NCBI RefSeq assembly: GCF_003014535.1
Contig: NZ_PYGD01000001.1
Location: forward strand, 1,426,001-1,490,000
Direction: 5' to 3'
DNA length: 64,000 bases
From: Taibaiella chishuiensis
GTDB lineage: Bacteria > Bacteroidota > Bacteroidia > Chitinophagales > Chitinophagaceae
In this document: one piece after another, positions 15,375 through 24,788 of the stretch
How positions within the stretch are numbered: the first letter of the stretch is position 1
Layout: each line of letters opens with the position of its first letter
Position numbers and translations under genes: made by a program
Notes under the pieces: model-generated
What the model saw: the letters and a program-made list of their open reading frames with translations, nothing else
The model's database searches: none
Told to the model about the DNA's origin: nothing

Positions 15375-17033
15375 TTATTTTTCAGCGGCGGTTTCGAATG
15401 TACTGTAGAAATAAGGGGTCTTGGCTTCGAACTCGGCGCTGCAGGTATCTACCATTTTAAATACGCGGGTAATGCCGGCTGCTTTGCGTGCTTCGTACAC
15501 CTCTTCGGCGGTACAGTCTTTTACGAAGGCAGCGATCTGTTCGTCGCTGAAGCCCATTTGTTTGGCCTGGCGCAGCAGGTCTACCGGTAATTTATCCAGG
15601 TGCTGGTATTGTTTGATCTTGTTTTCCAGGGTTACGATATCCTGGATCTGGTACAGGAACCAGCGGTCGATCAAGGTAAGTTCGCGTACGGTTTTGATAG
15701 AGATACCGGCCTGCAGGGCTTCTTTGATCCGGAAGATGCGGTCCCAGGTAGGGCGCTTCAGGTATTCCATCAGTTCTTCAGGACGCATCTGGCTGCGGCT
15801 GATCGAATCGAGACCGATGGCATTGTTTTCGAGGCTTTGGCAGGCCTTCTGCAAGGCTTCGGGGAAGGTACGGCCAATGGCCATTACTTCGCCTACCGAT
15901 TTCATCTGCAGGCCCAGGGTATCGTCCGCGCCTTTAAACTTATCGAAGTTCCAGCGGGGCATTTTTACGATCACATAATCCAGTGCAGGCTCGAAATAAG
16001 CCGAAGTCGTTTCCGTGATCTGGTTTTTTAATTCGTCGAGGGTATAGCCTACCGCCAGTTTAGCGGCCACTTTTGCAATGGGGTAACCGGTAGCTTTCGA
16101 GGCCAGTGCCGAAGAGCGGCTTACCCTCGGGTTGATCTCGATAGCAATGATCTCTTCGGTTTCGGGGTTGAGGGCAAACTGTACATTACAACCGCCGGCA
16201 AAGTTGCCCAGGTCGCGCATCATATCGATAGCGGTATTACGCATCAGCTGGAAGGCCGTATCGCTCAGGGTCATAGCCGGGGCCACGGTAATACTGTCGC
16301 CGGTATGGATACCCATCGGGTCAAAATTCTCTACGGTACAGATAATCACAACATTGTCGTTCATATCGCGCAGCAGCTCCAGCTCGAACTCTTTCCAGCC
16401 CAGTACGGCTTTTTCTACGAGTACCTCGTGTATGGGCGATGCTTTCAAACCTGCATCCAGTGCGGCTTCTAGCTCGTCTTTCGATTTTACGAAACCACCA
16501 CCGCTACCGCCCAGGGTAAAGGATGGGCGGATAACCAGCGGAATGCCGATCTCCTGGGCATACTCCTTGCCTTCCAGCAGGGAGTTGGCCACGCGGGCCG
16601 GTGCTACGGGAATATTCATTTCGATCATCCAGTTGCGGAACAGGTCCCTGTCCTCGGCTTTGTCGATCGCTTTGATATCCACACCGATCAGGCGCACATT
16701 GAATTTTTCCCAGAGACCCAGTTCCTCGACTTCCTTGGCGAGGTTGAGCGCAGTCTGGCCACCCATGGTAGGCAGTACTGCGTCGATTTGGTTCTCTTCC
16801 AGGATCTGTTCTATACTCTCGGCCGTAAGGGGCAGCAGGTATACCTTGTCGGCAACGATCGGGTCGGTCATGATCGTGGCGGGGTTGGAGTTGATAAGGG
16901 TTACTTTGATCCCTTCTTCCCGAAGGCTGCGCGCAGCCTGGGAACCGGAATAGTCAAACTCGCAGGCCTGGCCGATAACAATAGGGCCGGAGCCGATAAT
17001 CAGAACGGATTTAATGGAAGTGTCTAAAGGCAT
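15375..17033 (-). CDS. carB: Carbamoyl-phosphate synthase large chain, N-terminal half only
   Basis: A 552-residue protein collinear with the first half of CarB: SVLIIGSGPIVIGQACEFDY (PreATP-grasp), LPTMGGQTALN, an ATP-grasp domain around residues 128-330 (LGGSGGGFV loop, EFELELLRD, ALNPETEEIIAIEINPRVSRSS) and the oligomerisation domain to about residue 545 (LKRPTWDRIFRIKEAL, TPYFYSTFE). In full-length enzymes (about 1070 residues) TPY(F/M)YSTYE marks the end of the first half; here the frame stops nine residues later and an unrelated gene follows 7 bp on. The half that phosphorylates bicarbonate is intact, with no frameshift. The carbamate-phosphorylating half must be encoded elsewhere. A near-consensus -7 box (minus TACTTTCG, plus-strand 17116-17123) lies about 85 bp upstream. 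Confidence 0.93.
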   Translation of the reverse strand: MPLDTSIKSVLIIGSGPIVIGQACEFDYSGSQAARSLREEGIKVTLINSNPATIMTDPIVADKVYLLPLTAESIEQILEENQIDAVLPTMGGQTALNLAKEVEELGLWEKFNVRLIGVDIKAIDKAEDRDLFRNWMIEMNIPVAPARVANSLLEGKEYAQEIGIPLVIRPSFTLGGSGGGFVKSKDELEAALDAGLKASPIHEVLVEKAVLGWKEFELELLRDMNDNVVIICTVENFDPMGIHTGDSITVAPAMTLSDTAFQLMRNTAIDMMRDLGNFAGGCNVQFALNPETEEIIAIEINPRVSRSSALASKATGYPIAKVAAKLAVGYTLDELKNQITETTSAYFEPALDYVIVKMPRWNFDKFKGADDTLGLQMKSVGEVMAIGRTFPEALQKACQSLENNAIGLDSISRSQMRPEELMEYLKRPTWDRIFRIKEALQAGISIKTVRELTLIDRWFLYQIQDIVTLENKIKQYQHLDKLPVDLLRQAKQMGFSDEQIAAFVKDCTAEEVYEARKAAGITRVFKMVDTCSAEFEAKTPYFYSTFETAAEK

Positions 17034-17234
17034 TTTTTGAGATAAAAATGATAAAAATAAAAATGCAACAAAGAGGTTGTCTCATAGACCGGCAAACCTG
17101 CCGGCTTACGGGCTGCGAAAGTACATCAAAAAAAAGAATTTTTCCCCGGGAATCCCGACATTAACGACCCGGAAGGGTGGAGGCCGGGCCCGGCGTGCCC
17201 TGTATTTTCCCCGGCCTTGCTGTATCGGCTCCAG

Positions 17235-17942
17235 CTAGTCGGTAGCGAGGGCCAGCGTAGCGATACCCAGGCTGGCCGCACCGGCTTCTAATAAGGCCAG
17301 TCCTGCCGCTTCGAGGGTGGCGCCGGTGGTCAGTACATCGTCGACCAGCAGCAGGCGCTTGCCCCTGATCTGCGCAGCCTTTCCTGCCCGGAACACGGTG
17401 GCCACATTATCCAGCCGCTCCAGTCTCGACTTGCGGGTTTGCGATCCGGTATCCCTTACCCGCTCCAGGGCGTTTGCGGCTACGGGCAGGCTGGTGGCTG
17501 CTGCAATACCGCCGGCAATGAGTGCTGCCTGGTTAAAGCCTCTGCGGTAGGCCTTTTGCCGGTGCAAGGGCACGGGTACCAATAAGTCGGTGGCTTCGAG
17601 CCAGCCATCGGCCTGCAATTCCTGGCCAAATACATTGCCGAGGAACGATCCGGTTGCAGCACGGCCTTTGTATTTAAGCTGGTGCAGGAGGTGTTGCATC
17701 ATGCCGTCTTTGGTAAAATAGGTAAATGCCGTGGCCCGGACCAGGGGCAGCCTGCCGGTAAACAAGCGTTGCACTTTGTTTTCGGGCAGACGGTGCAGTC
17801 CCGTACGGGGTAAGTTGAGCAGGCAATGCAGGCAAAGTACCTGCTCGGAACCGCTAAGCGCCCGGTCGCAGGCCGCGCAGAGATCGGGGAAAAAGAGCCC
17901 GCTCAGCGCATTGGCAGCGGTTTTTACGAAGTTGAAAGCCAT
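17235..17942 (-). CDS. ComF family phosphoribosyltransferase-like protein
   Basis: A 235-residue protein of the ComF/GntX family. The N-terminus has two cysteine pairs, FFPDLCAACDRAL and VLCLHCLLNLP, forming the predicted zinc finger (residues 15-42). The C-terminal part holds the PRPP-binding loop KRLLLVDDVLTTGATLEAAG (about residue 200) and the family motif PVPLHRQKAYRRGFNQAALI. ComF supports uptake of single-stranded DNA in competent bacteria; in non-competent lineages the role is unclear. It is a single gene on the minus strand, divergent from the large macroglobulin gene. Confidence 0.92.
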   Translation of the reverse strand: MAFNFVKTAANALSGLFFPDLCAACDRALSGSEQVLCLHCLLNLPRTGLHRLPENKVQRLFTGRLPLVRATAFTYFTKDGMMQHLLHQLKYKGRAATGSFLGNVFGQELQADGWLEATDLLVPVPLHRQKAYRRGFNQAALIAGGIAAATSLPVAANALERVRDTGSQTRKSRLERLDNVATVFRAGKAAQIRGKRLLLVDDVLTTGATLEAAGLALLEAGAASLGIATLALATD

Positions 17943-18075
17943 AGAACAACAGGTTATGGCGGCCTTTTGGTTGCATGAAGATAATTAAAATATTACTTGC
18001 TTTTGTGCAATCGCTTCACCGGGGGCATCTCTATTTTAGCTTACTTTGCTTGTAGAAAATAAAAAAACAAACACC

Positions 18076-21000
18076 ATGCTCAAACGCATTTTGCTAACCT
18101 TGTTGATTGCAGCCGGCTTTGCTCCTGCATTCGCTCAAAAGAACAAAATGGACAATTCCTATCAGCGCCAATGGCAGGAGGCCGATTCGCTGCTTAACGG
18201 CGGTTTGCCTCAATCGGCCGCAAAGGTCGCACGTAATATCCTGGCCGGCGCCGAAGCGCAAAAGGATCAGCCCAACATCATCAAAGCGCAATTGTTTTTG
18301 ATGAGTACGGACGCGGACGAAGCCAGCGATACCGCTAATATCCACAAAGCGGAGCGTTATGCCGCTATGGCTACCGGGCCCGAAAAAGCCCTGTGGCAAA
18401 GCATTACCGCCCAACTGTACTGGGGGTATTTCCAGCAACACCGCTGGCAGTTGTACCAGCGCACGGCGCTCGCAGGCAATCCTCCTGAGGATATCGCCGC
18501 CTGGGACGCCCCCGCATTTTTTAAAAAGATATCGGCCTTATACCAGGCTTCCCTGGCCAACCCCGCCGAACTGCAGCAAATACCCGTAGCGCGCTATACC
18601 GCCCTGCTGGTAGCAGGTAAGAATACCCGTAAGCTACGCCCCACATTATACGACCTGTTGGCGTTCCGCGCCTTGTCTTATTTCGGCAACGATGAACGGG
18701 AAGTAATTAACCCGGCCAATAAATTTGAGCTGGATAAGGCCGCCGATTTTGACCCGGAGCAACAGTTCCGCGGCCTGAAGCCGGTAACTACCGATGCCAA
18801 TTCCGTGCTCCTGCAGGCCTGCAACCTATACCGCGAAGTATTGGCGTTTCATGCAAAGGACAAAGAACAGGATGCACTGATCGATGCCGATCTGCAGCGA
18901 CTGGCATTTGTTTATACCTATTCGGTACATCCCGATAAGGACAGCCTGTACCTGCAAGCCCTGCAGCACCTGGAAAAACAATATGCAGGCAATCCTGCCG
19001 TGGCCCAGGTATCCTTCCTGGTGGCTGCGCAGCTGGTCAATAAAGGGGAAGCACAACCTGTGCCGCGGGCAAAGGCCCGGGGCGGTGCTAAACCCGGCAA
19101 TCGCGATCTGCCTGCCATCGTCGCGAAACTCAAAGAGATTACAAGCCGTTACCCGGGCACCGAAGGCGCTGCTAATGCGGCTAACCTGCTTAATAGCCTG
19201 CAGCAGGCTTCCCTGGACCTCAGGACCGAAGAAGTAAACCTGCCCGGCGAAAATATAAAGGCATTGATCACTTACAGGAATACGACTAAGGTATACCTGA
19301 AAGTGTACCGTATCAATAACGACCTGTTGCGCGGGCGCTACCGGAACCAGGCGAATATGCAGCAGCAATTGCGCCAGATGACGCCTTTGAAAAGCTGGGA
19401 ACAAACTTTGCCCGGCAGTGCAGATATGGAAGAGCACAAAGCCGAAATCAAAGTGGATGCTTTAGTGCCGGGAACTTATGTACTGGTAGCCGATCTTACC
19501 GGTCAGCTTGACGATAAGGCGGGCAATATGGCGTCGGCCGCATTCTTCCAGGTATCCGGCTTAAGCCTGGTAGCCAATAGCGGCAGCGCTACGGCTTATG
19601 TGCTCGACAGGGCCACCGGCAAGCCCCGTGCCGGCGTTAAAGCCACCTACTGGCGGCAATCCTGGAACAATAAGAAGAACCAGGACGAACTGAAGCAAAT
19701 CGGTACGGGTGTTTCCGATGCCCGTGGCCGCCTGCAGTTGCCAGCAAAATCCCAACATGACTATGAAAACAGGCTGGCGGCAGTAAGCCTGGCGGCTGGC
19801 AACGACAGCCTGGAGGTGAGCAGCTATTTCAATATCAGCAAACCGGAAAAAAGACTGCCTGTTGTCACGACCAAAACCTTCCTGTTTACCGACCGTTCTA
19901 TTTACCGGCCCGGGCAAACGATCTTTTTTAAAGGGATCGTACTGAGCAGCTCCGACTACGAACGGCGGAACGAAGTACTGGCCAATAAAATCATGACCCT
20001 GGGCTTCTATGATGTCAACAACCAGAAGCTGCAGTCGATGGAAGTGACGACCAATGCATTTGGTTCGTACACCGGTAAGTTTACCGCGCCGGAAGGCTTA
20101 CTGGGCGGGCAGATGACCATCAGGGATGAAGGCAATAGCGGCGATGTTTCGTTTTCTGTAGAAGAATATAAGCGCCCTAAATTCTATGTGGCCTTCGATA
20201 CCCTGAAAGGCAGTTACAGCCTCGACCAGGAACTGACTGTAAAAGGTTTTGCCAAAGCTTATGCCGGTAATCATATCGACGGCGCTACGGTATCGTACCG
20301 CGTGGTACGCCGCGCCCGCTTCCCTTACTACTGGTGCTTTTACCGCTGGGGTATGCCATCATCACCGGAACGCGAAATTGCCAGTGGCAAAACCGTGACC
20401 GGCGCCGATGGTTCTTTTACGGTGAACTTCCGTACCCTCCCCGACAAATCGGTAGCCCCGCGTACCCTGCCGGTATTCTCTTACGAAATCATGGCCGATA
20501 TCACCGATGTAAACGGCGAAACCCGCAGTGGTAAGGAGCAGGTACAGGCAGGCTACCGCAGCCTGCAGATCAAGGCCGGTATCGCAGAAGACAGCCGGCC
20601 GGAAGACCTGGCCGCCCTTGCAGTGCGCACCGAAAACCTGAACGGCATTTTTACACCGGCTACCCTGAAGGTATCGGTATATCGCCTGGTATACCCGGGA
20701 CAATACCGTAAACGGCTTTGGGAAACACCCGACCAGTTTACAATGACCGAGGCTGAATTCCGCAAGGCCTTCCCCGATGATGAATACAAGGAGGAAAGCA
20801 GTTACCTGAACTGGGAAACCGGTAAGGCGCTGTGGCAGCAAACCATGACCACCACGGCTACCGGTACCCTGAACATACCCGCCGCCACCCTGGCCGAAAA
20901 CGGCTGGTACCTGGTGGAACTGAGCGGCAAAGATGCCCAGGGCAACGAAGTGACCGAGAAAAAATATACCCATGTATGGGCGCCGAACCGTAAGGGTAAT

Positions 21001-24000
21001 GCCCAAAAGGACCTGCTGGCTTATACGGATAAACAAACCTATGAACCCGGTAACGAAGCCGCAGTGTGGACCGCCACGCCGGTTAAAGATGCTCACCTGC
21101 TGGTATTACAAACCCGGATGTCGGGGGTAGAGGAGCAGGAACAGCAGGGCAATCCCATAAGTTTCAAAGTGACGGAAGAAGACCGTGGCGGCAGGGCCTT
21201 TGCCTGGTTATACGTTTATAAAAACAGGGTGTATACCGCCGAAAAACAAGTGAATATTCCCTGGACCAATAAAGAGCTGAGCCTCGAGTGGGGTACGCAC
21301 CGTGATAAGCTACAGCCAGGCGAAGGCGAAACCTGGACGCTCACCATTAAGGGCGCAAAAAAAGAAAAAGTAGCGGCAGAGCTCCTGGCCGGCATGTACG
21401 ATGCCTCGCTCGATGCGTTCCGCCTGCATAGCTGGTCGCCGGTAGGCAGCCTGTATCCCATGGTATATAACACCGGCCGGTGGCAGGGCAACTATGCCTT
21501 TGGCGTAGCCGATGGCATTAGCCTGGTTTATGGCAGGAATACGGACTACCTGCAGTACGAGAAATCGTACGACGAATTATATGGCCTGCCCGCGGCCAAC
21601 GGGTATTACCCGTATGCTGAGGGCCGTATATCCGGCAGAAACATGAGGATGCGTGACGCCAGCAATATGACCCTGGCGGCTGCGCCGATGGCGAAAGGCG
21701 CGCCCGGTGCTGCCGATAAAGTGCTTTATGAAGATGTTATTGAACAGGAGGCTGCGCCCGCAAATGCGGAAGATGACCGCGATGCAACGCCCGGAACAGG
21801 ACAGACCGCGCCCCAGGTGCGTAAAAACCTGCAGGAAACCGCCTTCTTCTTCCCGCAGCTGGCTACTGATGCAGAGGGTAATGTAACCGTAAAATTCACG
21901 ATGCCCGAAGCCCTTACCGAATGGAAAATGATGGCGTTTGCGCATACCAAAGACTGGCAGACCGCTTACCTCGAAGGCAAGGTGAAAACCCAGAAAGACC
22001 TGATGGTGATGCCGAACCTGCCCCGCTTCCTGCGCCAGAACGACGAGATGGTGATCAGTACGAAGATCAGCAACCTGAGCGCTAAAACGCTGAACGGTAC
22101 GGCTACGCTCGAAATACTGGATGCAGCAACCCTGCAGCCGCTCGCCCTGCCCTTCCGCTTAAAAGACGACAAACAAAGTTTTGAAGTAGCCCAGGGGCAA
22201 AGCACTACGGCCAACTGGACCATCCACATACCCGAAAGCCGCTATACACCGGTTGTATTCCGCATCGTAGCGCAATCCGGCAACTTCTCGGATGGCGAAG
22301 AAAATACCCTGCCGGTAATTACCAACCGCACCCTGGTTACCGAAACCCTGCCTTTGCCGGTAAGGGGCAACCAGGAACAATCGTTTACCCTCGAAAAACT
22401 CCTGAACAATAAAAGCAATACGCTCAGCAACCATGCCCTTACCGTAGAGTTTACCGGTAACCCGGCCTGGTATGCCGTACAGGCGCTGCCTTACCTGATG
22501 GAGTATCCTTATGAATGTGCCGAGCAAACCTTTAACCGCTTTTATGCCAATGCGCTGGCTGCGCACATCGTGGCCCAGTCGCCTAAAGTAGCTGCGATCT
22601 TTGCGCAATGGAAAACAGCCGATACTGCTGCCTTACTGTCGAACCTCGAAAAGAACGAAGAGCTGAAATCGGCCCTGCTGGAAGAAACGCCCTGGGTAAT
22701 GGAAGGCAAAAATGAAAGCGAGCAGAAACGCCGCATCGCCACATTGTTCGAGACCCATAAAATGGCCCGTGAGCTGGACAAGAGCCTGAAAAAACTGGAA
22801 CAGATGCAACTGGATGCCGGCGGCTTCCCCTGGTTTAAAGGCATGCCCGGCGACCGATACATTACCCAATACATTGTAACCGGTATGGCCAGGCTGCAAC
22901 ACCTCGGCGTTAAAGCAGCGAACGAAGGTGCGGCCCGTACTATCATTGGCAAAGCGCTGCCTTACCTCGACCGCTTCCTGCAGGAAGACTACGACAACCT
23001 GGTAAAAAACAAGGCCAAAATGGAGGAACAGCAGATATCTTATATCCAGGTACAGTACCTGTATATGCGTAGTTTCTTCGCGGATAAGAGCGTGTCTTCC
23101 GCCACGCAAAAAGCGTTTGGTTACTATAAAAAGCAGGCCTCCGTTTACTGGCCGAAGTTCAACCCTTATCTCAAAGGACAGATCGCCCTGGCCCTGCAAC
23201 GTTTCAACGATACCAAAACACCGGCACAGGTAATGGCTTCGCTTAAAGAAACAGCCATCCGCAAACAGGAAACGGGTATGTACTGGAAAGATATGCCACG
23301 TGGTTATTGGTGGTACGAGGCGCCGATTGAAGCACAGGCCTTACTGATAGAAGCCTTTGGCGAAGTGGCAAAAGATAAAGCAGCCGTGGATGAACTGAAA
23401 GTATGGCTGCTGAAGCAAAAGCAAACCCAGAACTGGCAAACAACCAAAGCCACGGCCGACGCCTGTTACGCGCTGTTGCTGCAGGGCAGCGACTGGCTGG
23501 TGAACGAACCGGCGGTTACTATCAGCCTGGGCAACGAGCAGATCCGGTCTGTTGAAGTGAAAACGGAAGCCGGTACCGGTTATTTCAAAAAACGCTTCGA
23601 TGGCCAGGACGTGCAACCCGCGATGGGCAATATTAAAGTAAAAGTAGACCAGGCTAAAAACGAAGGCGTAAGCTGGGGAGCCGTGTACTGGCAATATTTC
23701 GAAGACCTGGATAAAATTACGGCCGCAGCTACGCCGCTGAGCCTGAAAAAACAACTCTTTATCGAGCGTAATACCGACCGTGGTCCGGTGCTGACCGAGA
23801 TCAAGCCGGGCAACGAACTGCAGGTGGGCGATAAGGTTAAAGTGCGCATAGAGCTGCGCGCCGACCGCGATATGGAATATGTACACCTTAAGGACATGCG
23901 CGCTGCCTGTATGGAACCGGTTAATGTGCTGAGCGATTATAAATACCAGGGCGGCCTGGGTTATTATGAAAGTACCCGCGATATGGCCACCAATTTCTTC

Positions 24001-24153
24001 TTCAGCTACCTGCGCAAGGGTACCTATGTATTCGAATATCCTGTATTCGTAACGGCCAAAGGCGATTTCTCCAATGGTATCTCTACCGTGCAATGTATGT
24101 ACGCACCCGAGTTCAGCAGCCATAGCGAAGGCACAAGGGTTAGGGTAAAATAA
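18076..24153 (+). CDS. Alpha-2-macroglobulin-like secreted protein with CAEQ thioester motif
   Basis: A protein of about 2025 residues. The reading frame opens at 18046, but a signal peptide (MLKRILLTLLIAAGFAPAFAQ) begins at ATG 18076, so I use that. Helical or TPR-like segments occupy residues 25-380. The MG2 strand motif TDRSIYRPGQTIFFKG is near residue 605. The A2M domain appears near 1255 (FFFPQLATDAEGNVTVKFTM, LTEWKMMAFAHTKDW). The thioester segment YECAEQTFNRFYANALAAH is near residue 1480, a CAEQ variant of the canonical C-x-E-Q, followed by the alpha/alpha toroid (LDAGGFPWFKGM, YITQYIVTGMARL). These proteins are thought to trap proteases at the cell surface. There is no lipobox and no T9SS signal. 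No penicillin-binding protein 1C gene is adjacent. Confidence 0.92.
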   Translation: MLKRILLTLLIAAGFAPAFAQKNKMDNSYQRQWQEADSLLNGGLPQSAAKVARNILAGAEAQKDQPNIIKAQLFLMSTDADEASDTANIHKAERYAAMATGPEKALWQSITAQLYWGYFQQHRWQLYQRTALAGNPPEDIAAWDAPAFFKKISALYQASLANPAELQQIPVARYTALLVAGKNTRKLRPTLYDLLAFRALSYFGNDEREVINPANKFELDKAADFDPEQQFRGLKPVTTDANSVLLQACNLYREVLAFHAKDKEQDALIDADLQRLAFVYTYSVHPDKDSLYLQALQHLEKQYAGNPAVAQVSFLVAAQLVNKGEAQPVPRAKARGGAKPGNRDLPAIVAKLKEITSRYPGTEGAANAANLLNSLQQASLDLRTEEVNLPGENIKALITYRNTTKVYLKVYRINNDLLRGRYRNQANMQQQLRQMTPLKSWEQTLPGSADMEEHKAEIKVDALVPGTYVLVADLTGQLDDKAGNMASAAFFQVSGLSLVANSGSATAYVLDRATGKPRAGVKATYWRQSWNNKKNQDELKQIGTGVSDARGRLQLPAKSQHDYENRLAAVSLAAGNDSLEVSSYFNISKPEKRLPVVTTKTFLFTDRSIYRPGQTIFFKGIVLSSSDYERRNEVLANKIMTLGFYDVNNQKLQSMEVTTNAFGSYTGKFTAPEGLLGGQMTIRDEGNSGDVSFSVEEYKRPKFYVAFDTLKGSYSLDQELTVKGFAKAYAGNHIDGATVSYRVVRRARFPYYWCFYRWGMPSSPEREIASGKTVTGADGSFTVNFRTLPDKSVAPRTLPVFSYEIMADITDVNGETRSGKEQVQAGYRSLQIKAGIAEDSRPEDLAALAVRTENLNGIFTPATLKVSVYRLVYPGQYRKRLWETPDQFTMTEAEFRKAFPDDEYKEESSYLNWETGKALWQQTMTTTATGTLNIPAATLAENGWYLVELSGKDAQGNEVTEKKYTHVWAPNRKGNAQKDLLAYTDKQTYEPGNEAAVWTATPVKDAHLLVLQTRMSGVEEQEQQGNPISFKVTEEDRGGRAFAWLYVYKNRVYTAEKQVNIPWTNKELSLEWGTHRDKLQPGEGETWTLTIKGAKKEKVAAELLAGMYDASLDAFRLHSWSPVGSLYPMVYNTGRWQGNYAFGVADGISLVYGRNTDYLQYEKSYDELYGLPAANGYYPYAEGRISGRNMRMRDASNMTLAAAPMAKGAPGAADKVLYEDVIEQEAAPANAEDDRDATPGTGQTAPQVRKNLQETAFFFPQLATDAEGNVTVKFTMPEALTEWKMMAFAHTKDWQTAYLEGKVKTQKDLMVMPNLPRFLRQNDEMVISTKISNLSAKTLNGTATLEILDAATLQPLALPFRLKDDKQSFEVAQGQSTTANWTIHIPESRYTPVVFRIVAQSGNFSDGEENTLPVITNRTLVTETLPLPVRGNQEQSFTLEKLLNNKSNTLSNHALTVEFTGNPAWYAVQALPYLMEYPYECAEQTFNRFYANALAAHIVAQSPKVAAIFAQWKTADTAALLSNLEKNEELKSALLEETPWVMEGKNESEQKRRIATLFETHKMARELDKSLKKLEQMQLDAGGFPWFKGMPGDRYITQYIVTGMARLQHLGVKAANEGAARTIIGKALPYLDRFLQEDYDNLVKNKAKMEEQQISYIQVQYLYMRSFFADKSVSSATQKAFGYYKKQASVYWPKFNPYLKGQIALALQRFNDTKTPAQVMASLKETAIRKQETGMYWKDMPRGYWWYEAPIEAQALLIEAFGEVAKDKAAVDELKVWLLKQKQTQNWQTTKATADACYALLLQGSDWLVNEPAVTISLGNEQIRSVEVKTEAGTGYFKKRFDGQDVQPAMGNIKVKVDQAKNEGVSWGAVYWQYFEDLDKITAAATPLSLKKQLFIERNTDRGPVLTEIKPGNELQVGDKVKVRIELRADRDMEYVHLKDMRAACMEPVNVLSDYKYQGGLGYYESTRDMATNFFFSYLRKGTYVFEYPVFVTAKGDFSNGISTVQCMYAPEFSSHSEGTRVRVK

Positions 24154-24182
24154 TTCCTGGCTTTTTTGTACACAACAACCAG

Positions 24183-24221
24183 GCGGCCCGGCGATTCATG
24201 CGCCGGGCCGCTTCGTTTTTT
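24183..24221 (+). terminator. Intrinsic terminator after the macroglobulin gene
   Basis: 11-bp perfect GC-rich stem GCGGCCCGGCG (24183-24193) / CGCCGGGCCGC (24201-24211), then TTCG and a six-T tract (24216-24221). Confidence 0.92.
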
Positions 24222-24323
24222 GTCACGGGATGGTAAAAAAATCGGATGCGATAGCTATATCTATTTTATAGATGCCGTTATCAATATTTAAGTAGTGTAC
24301 ATTCTCAATCTCTTAACCTGTTA

Positions 24324-24357
24324 TTTGCACGTTTTTTCCTTCAATGCTTTATCTTTG
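24324..24357 (+). promoter_or_regulatory. Complete Bacteroidota promoter (TTTG-N22-TATCTTTG)
   Basis: -33 element TTTG at 24324-24327 and an exact -7 box TATCTTTG at 24350-24357. Only 9 bp separate the -7 box from the ATG at 24367, so the transcript should have an almost absent leader. Confidence 0.7.
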
Positions 24358-24366
24358 CCCCAAAGC

Positions 24367-24663
24367 ATGAAGCGACTCGCCGCCATATTATTCCTTTCCA
24401 TTTTTACCCTTATGATGCTGCCCGTAAAGCAGATCGGTAAAATGTTATGGGATAACCAGATGACGGAAGAAGTTCATGAACATGGTCCCTGTCATAAGAA
24501 AATGACCAATAATGACCATGATAAATTCTGGTACCATCATCTCTTCGCTCCCGTGCGTATGGAAGACAGCAAAGTGGTCTGCTATAAGCACGCTTCCCGT
24601 CCTGAGGCATTGATCAAATGCCATCACCTGGACGTCCCTTTACAGCCTCCGAATTTTTGTTAA
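24367..24663 (+). CDS. Small His/Cys-rich protein with hydrophobic N-terminus
   Basis: A 98-residue protein starting MKRLAAILFLSIFTLMMLPVKQIGKML, a signal-peptide-like or anchor helix. The rest holds nine histidines and four cysteines (VHEHGPCHKK, NDHDKFWYHH, VVCYKHASRP, KCHHLDV, and a C-terminal Cys), suggesting metal binding outside the inner membrane. The frame is open 24 codons further upstream, but the promoter -7 box at 24350-24357 falls inside that extension, so the start at 24367 is preferred. It lies 125 bp before a SulP transporter and carbonic anhydrase (a zinc enzyme), on the same strand with no obvious terminator between. Zinc handling for that unit is a guess. Not recognised as a named family. 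Confidence 0.7.
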   Translation: MKRLAAILFLSIFTLMMLPVKQIGKMLWDNQMTEEVHEHGPCHKKMTNNDHDKFWYHHLFAPVRMEDSKVVCYKHASRPEALIKCHHLDVPLQPPNFC

Positions 24664-24788
24664 TCAGTATCCGGGCATTTTCCTGCCCGGGGTGGTTGCT
24701 TTCCGTATTAACCGGCGTGCCTAGTCGTGCGCGGGTGGTTCGGGCAATCGCGGTTTCCCATTCCTTATCTGCTTAACAACAAATTGTT

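Noticed and set aside
15005-15375. Frameshifted C-terminal half of CarB
   Set aside because: The gene following the CarB half has its own start and no resemblance to the second ATP-grasp or MGS-like domain, and its other frames show none either.
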